Of a DNA stretch of 51,183 bases, positions 8,518 through 17,176 are shown piece after piece (position 1 is the stretch's first letter; every line of letters starts with the position of its first letter). The notes under the pieces are model-generated. The model saw only the letters and a program-made list of their open reading frames with translations. It did not search any database and had not been told where the DNA came from. The stretch covers positions 1-51,183 of the forward strand of contig JANXVU010000044.1 in assembly GCA_025351485.1 (NCBI GenBank). The letters run 5' to 3'. The translations under genes and the position numbers were made by a program. The stretch is from Candidatus Eiseniibacteriota bacterium (GTDB taxonomy: Bacteria > Eisenbacteria > RBG-16-71-46 > JACRLI01).

Positions 8518-8549
8518 TTTCCAAATTTGCTTCGGGTTTCCCAATTTGG
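8518..8549 (+). promoter_or_regulatory. Tandem upstream activator sites (candidate)
   Basis: Two near-identical half-palindromic sequences, TTTCCAAATTTG (8518-8529) and TTTCCCAATTTGG (8537-8549), lie about 20 bases apart centre to centre, close to two helical turns. They end about 97 bases upstream of the -24 element at 8646, the usual position for enhancer-binding-protein sites. They begin 19 bases after the response-regulator stop codon, so that regulator is the natural candidate ligand. Confidence 0.5.
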
Positions 8550-8644
8550 TAAGCGATCCACCCGCCGGGATTTGCGGGCCCGGAGCGGCGCCCCGCAAAG
8601 GTAGATGTTGCAACACATAATTTGCCCGTCCGGTGGGTGAGACG

Positions 8645-8660
8645 TGGCACGGAACTTGTA
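8645..8660 (+). promoter_or_regulatory. Sigma-54 (-24/-12) promoter
   Basis: TGGCACGGAACTTGTA matches the sigma-54 consensus TGGCAC-N5-TTGCA with one mismatch, with GG at 8646-8647 and the -12 GT at 8658-8659 in correct spacing. The start point would be about 8671. The interval 8671-8858 holds no gene with normal features: the only frame with a plausible start (ATG 8775, MSGFWGPVFLVVAGGYAG...) stays open into the terminator at 8859 and into DNA antisense to the minus-strand genes. The product is therefore either a roughly 220-nt RNA or an unusual small membrane peptide. A perfect TGTTGCAACA palindrome also lies between the tandem sites and the promoter. Confidence 0.6.
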
Positions 8661-8858
8661 TTAGATAATTCCCAGTTCCTTTGCCGGGGGACGGCGCCCA
8701 CACGCCTGTGTTCGCCCCGGAACTGGAATGGGCCCCGTTCCGCATGACCCACCATCAGGGGGAAAGTGGATGGGATGAGCGGATTTTGGGGCCCAGTTTT
8801 CCTGGTAGTTGCCGGTGGATACGCGGGGTTCGAGCCGCGGTGGAGCCGCCACAAAAAC

Positions 8859-8898
8859 GAACCGCCCGGGCCTCACGGTCCGGGCGGTTCTTCTTTGT
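8859..8898. terminator. Bidirectional Rho-independent terminator
   Basis: A 14-bp stem (8859-8872 with 8877-8890, one G-T wobble) with loop TCAC has TTCTTTGT on the plus side, and CACAAAAAC on the other side gives a T-run on the minus strand. It ends the sigma-54 transcript on one strand and the SPFH/RHH operon on the other. The stop codon of the RHH gene lies in the loop. Confidence 0.88.
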
Positions 8899-9073
8899 AT
8901 TCCTCCGCAGGGGGCGGCGCTCCGCGTTTCAGGCGCCCGCGCTCGGCGAGCGCGCTGCGAAGCACGTATTCGATCTGCCCGTTCAGGCTCCGCAGGTCGT
9001 CGGAGGCCCATCGCTGCAGGGCCTCCAGCACCGCCGGATCCATCCGGAGCAGGAAGGGTCTTCTTTCGGCCAC
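8873..9073 (-). CDS. Small ribbon-helix-helix (Arc-type) DNA-binding protein
   Basis: The 66-residue protein starts at GTG 9073. The segment RRPFLLRMDPAVLEALQRWASDDLRSLNGQIEYVLRSALAERGRLK fits an Arc/CopG-type ribbon-helix-helix: a beta strand (FLLRMD), then two helices with the characteristic LNGQIEYVLR helix B. The C-terminal tail is Pro/Glu-rich. It lies 15 bases downstream of the SPFH gene and ends in the shared terminator. RHH genes of this type ('toxin-antitoxin system HicB-like/Arc domain protein') are often seen next to SPFH genes. It may repress its own operon through the dyads at 9976-10004; that link is inferred from position only. Confidence 0.8.
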   Translation of the reverse strand: MAERRPFLLRMDPAVLEALQRWASDDLRSLNGQIEYVLRSALAERGRLKRGAPPPAEEYKEEPPGP

Positions 9074-9088
9074 GGCGCCCGCCTGGGT

Positions 9089-9958
9089 CTAAGGGTAGAG
9101 CGTTCCCGCGTTGACCACCGGCTGCACGTGCCGGTCGCTGCACAACACCACCAGAAGGTTGCTGACCATGGCCGCTTTACGTTCCTCGTCCAGGACCAGC
9201 ATCTTGTTCTCGCCCAGCTTCTGGAGCGCCTCCTCCACCATGCCCACCGCGCCCTCCACGATCTTGAAGCGCGCGGCCACGATGGCGCTGGCCTGCTGGC
9301 GCTGCAGCATGGCGCCGGCGATCTCGGGCGCATAGGCCAGGTGACTGATGCGCGACTCGATCACGCTGACCCCGGCCTTGGACAGGCGGTCCTGGATTTC
9401 GATCTTCAGCTGCTCGGCGATCTCGGCGGTGTGGCCGCGCAGCGCCAGCTGCCCCTCCATGTGCGCGTCGTAGGGGTGGGTGGTGGCCAGGTTGCGCAGC
9501 GCCGATTCGGTCTGCACCACGACGAAGTTCTGGTAGTCGTCCACCTGGAACGACGCCTCGGCCGTGTCCACCACCTGCCAGACCACCACCGCGGCGATCT
9601 CGATCGGGTTGCCGTCGAAATCGTTCACTTTGAGCTTGGCGCTCTCGAAGTTGCGCACCCGCTGCGACACCCGCTTGCGGGTGCTGAACGGGTTCACGTG
9701 GTGAAAACCGTGCTGCTTGAGCGTGCCGACGTAGCTCCCGAAGAGCTGCACCACCACGCCTTCGTTGGGGTTCACCACGGTGAGCCCGCCAAGGCCGATC
9801 GATGAAAAGACCAGCGCCAGGATCGAGACCGGGATCATCAGGACGATGCCCATCCTGGTCGAGGCGATCAGCATCACGACCGAGCCGATGATGCACAGGA
9901 TCAGGAACAGCATCATGGGGACACCGGGAATCGTTCGAAGCTCTTTCTCCTGGTACAT
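9089..9958 (-). CDS. SPFH/Band 7 (stomatin/prohibitin) family membrane protein
   Basis: The 289-residue protein has an N-terminal double membrane hairpin (residues 13-34 and 38-59), then the SPFH domain: [56 protein letters not shown] and the helical region [23 protein letters not shown]. It is one of the short bacterial stomatin relatives that oligomerise on membranes and help organise lipid domains or regulate proteases. The start at ATG 9958 has an unusually strong AGGAGGG ribosome binding site. It is co-transcribed with the RHH protein. Confidence 0.92.
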   Translation of the reverse strand: MYQEKELRTIPGVPMMLFLILCIIGSVVMLIASTRMGIVLMIPVSILALVFSSIGLGGLTVVNPNEGVVVQLFGSYVGTLKQHGFHHVNPFSTRKRVSQRVRNFESAKLKVNDFDGNPIEIAAVVVWQVVDTAEASFQVDDYQNFVVVQTESALRNLATTHPYDAHMEGQLALRGHTAEIAEQLKIEIQDRLSKAGVSVIESRISHLAYAPEIAGAMLQRQQASAIVAARFKIVEGAVGMVEEALQKLGENKMLVLDEERKAAMVSNLLVVLCSDRHVQPVVNAGTLYP

Positions 9959-9975
9959 GTCTCCCTCCTTTTGGT

Positions 9976-10004
9976 TGACATCATTATGATATCACAATGG
10001 TATC
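9976..10004. promoter_or_regulatory. Overlapping operator-like dyads upstream of the SPFH operon
   Basis: A 19-bp dyad, TGACATCAT-T-ATGATATCA (9976-9994, eight of nine pairs match), overlaps a second weaker dyad built from GATATC (9988-9993) and GGTATC (9999-10004). The half-site theme is GRYATC. The site is 18 bases upstream of the SPFH start codon, where a repressor would block transcription. Confidence 0.45.
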
Positions 10005-10070
10005 GGGAGATTCCAGGAATTCTTTAGCGGAGAGTGGCGAAAGGGTTAAGGCATTACGCTGCAACAGGTT

Positions 10071-10121
10071 AAAAACACAACGGCCCGGATCGGGGAACGC
10101 CTTGGCGCTCCGATCCGGGCC
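10071..10121 (-). terminator. Rho-independent terminator for the small basic protein gene
   Basis: A perfect 12-bp stem (10082-10093 with 10110-10121) is followed on the minus strand by TTGTGTTTTT (complement of 10071-10080). Confidence 0.8.
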
Positions 10122-10144
10122 TGAATTTGGTCGCTGCGGGAACC

Positions 10145-10249
10145 CTAGCGCGCGTTCCGGCGCTCCAGGGCTGCCTTCTTCAGAGCACGGCGACGCTTCC
10201 AGCGTGCCTTGATCTGGTTCTTGCGGACCGTCTGCTTGCTCTTGGGCAA
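10145..10249 (-). CDS. 34-residue highly basic protein
   Basis: Starting at TTG 10249, with GGAGG about six bases upstream, the frame encodes 34 residues beginning LPKSKQTVRKNQIKARWKRR and ending KKAALERRNAR. More than a third are Lys or Arg. No other start codon fits, and the clean terminator just after the stop supports a real gene. Size and composition resemble small ribosome-associated proteins (bS22, bTHX or COX24-domain type), which bind rRNA, but I cannot assign it to one of these. The candidate promoter is at 10290-10318. Confidence 0.65.
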   Translation of the reverse strand: MPKSKQTVRKNQIKARWKRRRALKKAALERRNAR

Positions 10250-10289
10250 TGTGCCTCCGGGTTGTTGTTGGGATTGACCTAGCCCATGG

Positions 10290-10318
10290 AGACTAAGGCC
10301 CCGTGCCCCTCCGGTCAA
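10290..10318 (-). promoter_or_regulatory. Candidate promoter for the 34-residue basic protein
   Basis: On the minus strand TTGACC (10318-10313) and TAGTCT (10295-10290) are separated by 17 bases, about 40 bases upstream of the TTG start. The -10 match is weak. Confidence 0.35.
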
Positions 10319-10422
10319 GCCATCTGCAGGGCTGCACCGAAGGGGCGCTCCTGATAGACTGACCCCGCTCACGCGAAGAGACGGCCCCCCCGCCGCGAAA
10401 TCCGAATCAGAAAGGTCCCGCC

Positions 10423-12450
<2,028 letters not shown>

Positions 12451-12461
12451 CATAAGTCTTG

Positions 12462-12499
12462 CCCGCCGCCGGGAGCCGCGCCATGCTCCGGGCGGCGAG
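12462..12499 (+). other. GC-rich hairpin after the S9 peptidase gene
   Basis: A 14-bp stem with two mismatches pairs 12462-12475 with 12486-12499. There is no T-run, so it may only slow or protect the transcript 3' end. Confidence 0.3.
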
Positions 12500-12571
12500 T
12501 CCGATGATCGATGGCTGAACTGCCCGCGAAGGGACCGCGCGGGACTCCGGTCTCCAGGGAAGGCGAGTGCC

Positions 12572-13996
12572 GTGCCGCCACAGACGCAGCCTAACGCCCG
12601 ACAATTCGAAGAACTGCTGGAGGAGCTGCGCGGCTCCGCCGCCGCGATCGGCCTGGGCGTGGCCGCCGCGGCCGAATCCCCGCGCGCCGTCGTCCGGGAG
12701 GGCGACTGGGGGGACGGCTTTGCCGTCCTGGACCCTTCGCTTCGATTTCTCTTCGTCAACCCGGTGGCCGCCCGGATCCTGGGGAAGAGCCCCGCCACGC
12801 TGCAGGGCGCGAGCTTTCTGGAAGAACATCCCCCGCGGGTCCGGCAGGCGCTGGATTTCCATCTGCGGCGGGTGCTCGGCGGCGGCGCCACGTTCCACTA
12901 CGAAAGCTTCAGCCAGCAACTGGGCGGATGGTGCGAGATCCACGCCTGGCCGGTGACGGGCGGCATGGCCGCGGTCCAGTTCCGCGACTCCGCGGACTCG
13001 CGCGGCAGCCGGGACCGCATGGAGTTCCTCTCCAACGCGACCGAGGTGATGGCCGCGAGCCTGGATTCCGCCACCACCCTGAAGACCGTCGCCCGCCTCG
13101 CGGTTCCAATCCTGGGGGACTACTGCCTGTTCGACGTGGCGGACGGGGCGGGCAGGATGCGGCGGGTGGCCTGGGAGCATGCGGACCCGGGCCTGCGCGA
13201 GTTCTTCGATGCCGCCTTCGCCTCCACGACGCCCGACTCCTTCGAGGACCAGCCTTTCTCCCGGCTCGCGGCTTCGGGCAAACCCGAGTTCGAGCCCGAC
13301 CTCACCGATGAAGTCCTGGGGCGGTGGTCCACCGGTTCGCGGCACGACGAATTCGTCCGGCGGACCGGACCGCGCTCCATCGTGGCGGCGCCGGTGATCG
13401 CGCGGGGCCGGACGCTGGGGGCGCTCACATTTGTATTTGCGGATCATTCCGGGCGCCGCCACACGCACGCCGATCTCGACCTGGCCGCCGAACTCGCCGG
13501 CCGCACGGCCCTGGCCCTGGATAACGCCGTGCTTCACGCCTTCGCGGAGCGCGAGCGTGCCGGGGCCCTGGAGGCCGCGGCCGGCCGCGACCAGGCGCTG
13601 CTGGCCGCGCGCCAGGGTGAAGACCGGTTCCGGTTCATCGCCGCCCTGGTCTCCGAAATGTTATGGCTTGCCGGCCCCGATGGGACCTTCGAATACGCCG
13701 GTGGGGAACGCTTCGCGGAGTACACCGGCATCACGGAAGAGAAGCTGAAGTCGGGGGGATGGCCCGAGGCCCTGCATCCGGAGGACCGGGCTGCCTGCTT
13801 GGAGCTCTGGGACCGTTCGTGCCTGACCGGCGAGCCCTTCGATAAGGAATGCCGGATCCGGCGCGCCGACGGCGAGCAGCGCGCCTTCCTGGTGCGGGCC
13901 CGCGCCATGCGCGGCCCCGGCGGCCGGGTGGTCCGGTGGGTCGGATCCCTGGCCCCGATCGAGGGCCAGGGGCGCCCCGGGGACTCCGGGCGCTAG
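12572..13996 (+). CDS. PAS-GAF-PAS sensor protein without output domain
   Basis: The 474-residue cytoplasmic protein starts at GTG 12572 behind AGGGAAGG. A first PAS fold (about 45-145) reads DGFAVLDPSLRFLFVNPVAARILGKSPATLQG. A GAF domain (about 150-315) reads ATTLKTVARLAVPILGDYCLFDV and RSIVAAPVIARGRTLGALTFVF. A short coiled segment leads to a second PAS of the PAC type (about 345-460), with EMLWLAGPDGTFEYAGGERFAEYTG and WPEALHPEDRAACLELW. The protein ends right after the PAC motif VRWVGSLAPIEGQ. Relatives usually continue into a histidine kinase, a GGDEF domain or a PP2C phosphatase; here nothing follows and the next gene runs the opposite way. It is either a stand-alone sensor or a truncated kinase. 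Confidence 0.82.
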   Translation: MPPQTQPNARQFEELLEELRGSAAAIGLGVAAAAESPRAVVREGDWGDGFAVLDPSLRFLFVNPVAARILGKSPATLQGASFLEEHPPRVRQALDFHLRRVLGGGATFHYESFSQQLGGWCEIHAWPVTGGMAAVQFRDSADSRGSRDRMEFLSNATEVMAASLDSATTLKTVARLAVPILGDYCLFDVADGAGRMRRVAWEHADPGLREFFDAAFASTTPDSFEDQPFSRLAASGKPEFEPDLTDEVLGRWSTGSRHDEFVRRTGPRSIVAAPVIARGRTLGALTFVFADHSGRRHTHADLDLAAELAGRTALALDNAVLHAFAERERAGALEAAAGRDQALLAARQGEDRFRFIAALVSEMLWLAGPDGTFEYAGGERFAEYTGITEEKLKSGGWPEALHPEDRAACLELWDRSCLTGEPFDKECRIRRADGEQRAFLVRARAMRGPGGRVVRWVGSLAPIEGQGRPGDSGR

Positions 13997-14081
13997 TCCC
14001 CGGGCGTGGAGCGCGTCGTCTCCATGTCCCCGCCGCCGCGAGAGATCCCGGTCCGCTTCGCCCGCATCTTCCCGCGACTTG

Positions 14082-14870
14082 CTATCCGGACAGCACCGCG
14101 CCGCCGTTTACGTTGATCACTTCCCCGGTCATGAAACCGCACATCCCCGACACCGCGAAAAGGACAGCCCCGGCGACGTCCTCGGGTCGCCCGATCCGGC
14201 CCAGCGGGATGCCCGATACCACCTGGCGCCGCAGCGGGCCCTTGAGCGCCTTGCCCACCATGTCGGTGTCCACCCATCCGGGCGCGACGCAGTTCACGTG
14301 GATGTTGTGCGGCGCGAGTTCCACCGCCAGGGACTTGGTCATGCTGATCACCGCTCCCTTGGTGGCCGCATAGTGCGAGTGGAACGCCTCGCCGCGCTGG
14401 CCGGCGGTGGAGGAAATGAACAGGATCTGCCCGGTGCGCTTGCGGCGCATGGCCGGCACGGCCGCCTTGCACAGGTGGAAGCACGAGTCCAGGTTGGCGC
14501 GCATGGTCTCCCGCCACGTGGCTTCGCTCATTTTGTCGATCGCCCCTTCGGTCCAGATGCCGGAGTTGAGCACCAGGATGTCCAGCCGGCCCCATTTGTT
14601 GAGCGTCGCCTTGACCAGGGCCTCGCACGCCGTGCGCTCGGCAAGGTCGCCGCGCAGCGCCAGGGCTTCGCCGCCGGTCCCGCGGATCTCGTCCACGATC
14701 TCGCGGGCGGCACGGGCGTCCTTGCGGTAACCGATGCCGACCCGGGCACCGGCCGTGGCCAGCAGGGCCGCCGTGGCGCGCCCGATTCCCCGTGAACCGC
14801 CGGTCACCAGCGCGACGCGCCCGTTCAGGTGGATCGTGACTCCGTGCCGTGTGTCGCGGATGGCGCTCAT
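14082..14870 (-). CDS. Short-chain dehydrogenase/reductase (FabG-like)
   Basis: The 262-residue classical SDR has the cofactor motif TGGSRGIG (residues 23-30) and NSG near 102-104. The catalytic tetrad is Asn126, Ser154, Tyr167 and Lys171 (YAATK), and the C-terminal motif is INVNGGAVLSG. It would reduce a 3-oxoacyl or similar carbonyl with NAD(P)H; the length and the PGWVDTDM motif favour FabG-type reductases, but the substrate is not certain. Arg29 in GGSRG and Arg49 in GYRKD are consistent with NADP. Its ATG overlaps the stop codon of the secreted-protein gene upstream (ATGA), so the two form an operon. Confidence 0.9.
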   Translation of the reverse strand: MSAIRDTRHGVTIHLNGRVALVTGGSRGIGRATAALLATAGARVGIGYRKDARAAREIVDEIRGTGGEALALRGDLAERTACEALVKATLNKWGRLDILVLNSGIWTEGAIDKMSEATWRETMRANLDSCFHLCKAAVPAMRRKRTGQILFISSTAGQRGEAFHSHYAATKGAVISMTKSLAVELAPHNIHVNCVAPGWVDTDMVGKALKGPLRRQVVSGIPLGRIGRPEDVAGAVLFAVSGMCGFMTGEVINVNGGAVLSG

Positions 14871-15433
14871 TTGGACTGGCCTGCTTTCGGCTTGGGCTTG
14901 TGATGGGACTTGCCGGCGCGGTTGCCGCTGGGCCCGGCGGGCGTTTCGTTGTTCTGTATCGCGGCGAGATCGGAGAACCGGGCCACGTAGGGCCGCGGCG
15001 CGCGCACCGAGAATCCGGCGCGCAGCACCAGCTGCGCCCAGTCCTGTTGCCAGGACACCACCCGCGCGCTGTCTTCGTCGGAGGCGGTTGCGGGCGCGCC
15101 GAACCGGCCGGTGAACTCCTGTTCCTTGGCGGCGAATTCGTCGGGCGTGGGAACGCCGGGAAACCGGAACGAAAGCTGGAACACTTTGCCGACGTTCAAC
15201 TCCGCCTCGATGGTCGCCGCCGTGGATTCCGGCGAGGCAAAAGACAGCGACGAGCCGTGGTCTGCGGCCAGCGAGTAGCCCATCTGCGAGGCGGCGACCA
15301 CCAGGCTATCGCGGCCCAGGCGCAGCTGGAGTTCCCCGATCCCGGCGGGCGGGGGTGCGGCGTCCGCGATCGAGGCGGCGGCCAGGATCAGCGCGACCGC
15401 GACGATGGATGTTCGAGCGGCGAGTCGTGACAT
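14867..15433 (-). CDS. Secreted protein of unknown function
   Basis: The 188-residue protein begins with a signal peptide (MSRLAARTSIVAVALILAAA, cleavage near ADA-AP). The mature domain (about 30-145) alternates beta strands and helices (IGELQLRLGRDSLVVAASQMGY, GKVFQLSFRFPGVPTPDEFA). It ends in a basic, Lys/Pro/His-rich tail, KSHHKPKPKAGQSK. I do not recognise the family. It is the first gene of a two-gene operon with the SDR, sharing four bases, so the pairing is probably about dosage or a shared regulator rather than location. Confidence 0.7.
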   Translation of the reverse strand: MSRLAARTSIVAVALILAAASIADAAPPPAGIGELQLRLGRDSLVVAASQMGYSLAADHGSSLSFASPESTAATIEAELNVGKVFQLSFRFPGVPTPDEFAAKEQEFTGRFGAPATASDEDSARVVSWQQDWAQLVLRAGFSVRAPRPYVARFSDLAAIQNNETPAGPSGNRAGKSHHKPKPKAGQSK

Positions 15434-15523
15434 GCAGGGTGTTCCTCCCGCGGCCGATTATGGGGCGGGGAGAGCGGGTTGTCTACGATGAGCCTCCGCG
15501 CGGCCCGCCCGGCCACCCCGCGT

Positions 15524-15552
15524 TTGCCACGTCCTCCGGGGCGTGATAAATT
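15524..15552 (+). promoter_or_regulatory. Candidate promoter for the P5C dehydrogenase gene
   Basis: TTGCCA (15524-15529), a 17-base spacer and TAAATT (15547-15552) lie 60 bases upstream of ATG 15612, in the gap shared with the divergent minus-strand operon. Confidence 0.4.
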
Positions 15553-15611
15553 CGCGCCATCTGATACTGGCCTATTCCGCCACCGTCCTTTCCCCTAAGG
15601 AGCGTCGTCCC

Positions 15612-17171
15612 ATGCTGACCGATTCCGCCGTGTCCGAGTTCCGGAACGAAGCGTTCACCGATTTCACGCGGCCCGAAAATGCTTCCGCGCAGCAGGCCGC
15701 TCTCCAGGACGTCGGGGGGAGGCTCGGGCGAAAGCACCCGGTCGTGATCGGGGGAAACCGGATCGAGGGGCCGATGTTCGCCTCCATCAATCCCTCGCAC
15801 CAGGACCAGGTGATCGGCCACTTCACCCAGGGCACCGCCCTCCAGGCCGGCGAAGCCGTGGGCGCGGCGGCCAAGGCCTTCCAGTCCTGGCAGTACGCAC
15901 CGGTCGAAGAGCGCGCCGGGCTCCTGTTCACGGTGGCCGCGCTCATGCGCCGCCAGCGCTTCGAGCTCAACGCGTGGATGATCCTGGAAGCCGGGAAGAG
16001 CTGGGCCGAGGCCGACGGCGACACCGCCGAGGCCATCGATTTTTGCGAATTCTATGCCCGCGAGGCGCTTCGGTATGCCGCCGAGCAGCCCACCACGAAG
16101 TGTCCCGGCGAGAAGAACCAGCTGGTCTACATCCCGCTCGGGGTGATCGCGGTGATCCCGCCCTGGAACTTCCCGTGCGCCATCCTCGCCGGCATGGCGG
16201 GCGCGGCCATCGTGACCGGCAACACCGTGGTGGTGTAGCCTTCCAGCGACGCTCCGGCCATCGCCTGGCGCGTGTACGAGCTGTTCGAGGAGGCCGGCTG
16301 CCCGCCGGGTGTTTTCAATTTCATGACCGGCGGCGGCGCCACCGTGGGCAACGCGCTGGTCCAGGACATCCGCACCCGCTCGATCTCGTTCACCGGTTCG
16401 CGCGCGGTGGGTCTTTCCATCAACGAGCTCGCGGCCCGCGCCCCCAAGGGCCAGCTGTGGATCAAGCGCGTGGTGGCGGAGATGGGCGGCAAGGACTTCA
16501 TCCTGGTGGACAAGGAAGCGGACGTGGAGGCGGCCGCCACCGGCGTGGTGCAGGCGGCCTACGGTTTCCAGGGCCAGAAGTGCTCGGCCTGCTCGCGGGC
16601 GATCGTGCACCAGGACGTGTACGACGAGTTCATCGAGAAGCTGCTTCCCAAGGTCAAGGCGCTCCGGATGGGGCCCGCGGAAGAGCCCGCCACCCAGGTC
16701 GGCCCGGTGATCAATGAAAAAGCCCGGACGACCATCCTGGGCTACATCGAGCAGGGCAAGAAGGAAGGCCGGTTGCTGGCGGGCGGGGAGAAGGGCCCCG
16801 GGGACGGTTTCTACATCCAGCCCACGGTCATCGCCGACGTGGCCCCCGATGCCGTGATCGCCCAGGAAGAAATCTTCGGTCCGGTGCTCGCCGTGATCAA
16901 GGCGCGCGACTACGACCACGGGGTGGAAATCGCCAACGGCACCGACTACGGTCTCACCGGTTCGGTCTATTCCCGGAATCCCAGGGTGCTCGAAGACGCC
17001 CGGCGCCGCTGCCACGTGGGCAACCTGTACCTCAATCGCAAATGCACCGGCGCCCTTGTGGGCGTGCATCCCTTCGGTGGCTTCAACATGTCGGGCACCG
17101 ACAGCAAGGCCGGTGGACGGGACTACCTGCTCCTGTTCCTGCAGGCCAAGAGCATCAGCGAGCTGGTGTAG
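15612..17171 (+). pseudogene. L-glutamate gamma-semialdehyde (P5C) dehydrogenase with in-frame amber codon
   Basis: Read through its internal stop the product has 519 residues, the usual length for PutA/RocA-type 1-pyrroline-5-carboxylate dehydrogenase. This enzyme oxidises glutamate semialdehyde to glutamate with NAD in proline catabolism. It starts at ATG 15612 behind AAGGAG. Signature parts include IPPWNFPCAILAGM, catalytic Glu290 in AEMGGKD, nucleophile Cys324 in GQKCSACSR, EEIFGPVLAV and the dimer region HPFGGFNMSGTD. Codon 209 is TAG (16236-16238) in GNTVVV-TAG-PSSDAP. Family members have Lys there (AAG), a residue that contacts NAD, so one A-to-T change explains it. The frame is otherwise intact on both sides with normal codon use, so the lesion is recent or a sequencing error. 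TAG is a normal stop in neighbouring genes. Confidence 0.88.
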
Positions 17172-17176
17172 GCCCT

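Noticed and set aside
8681-9805. Long plus-strand open frame of 374 codons after the sigma-54 promoter
   Set aside because: It lies opposite the SPFH and RHH genes, which have clear family motifs. The translated plus-strand protein is low-complexity His/Val/Leu-rich, as expected for an antisense shadow in GC-rich DNA.
15483-17069. 528-codon minus-strand open frame over the P5C dehydrogenase
   Set aside because: Although uninterrupted where the plus-strand gene has a stop, its translation is His/Gly/Arg-rich and unlike any protein family, while the plus strand carries all dehydrogenase motifs.
15612-17171. TAG read as an amino acid throughout the organism
   Set aside because: TAG ends several intact genes here with normal C-termini, for example at 1063, 22669 and 24009, so only a local event is plausible.
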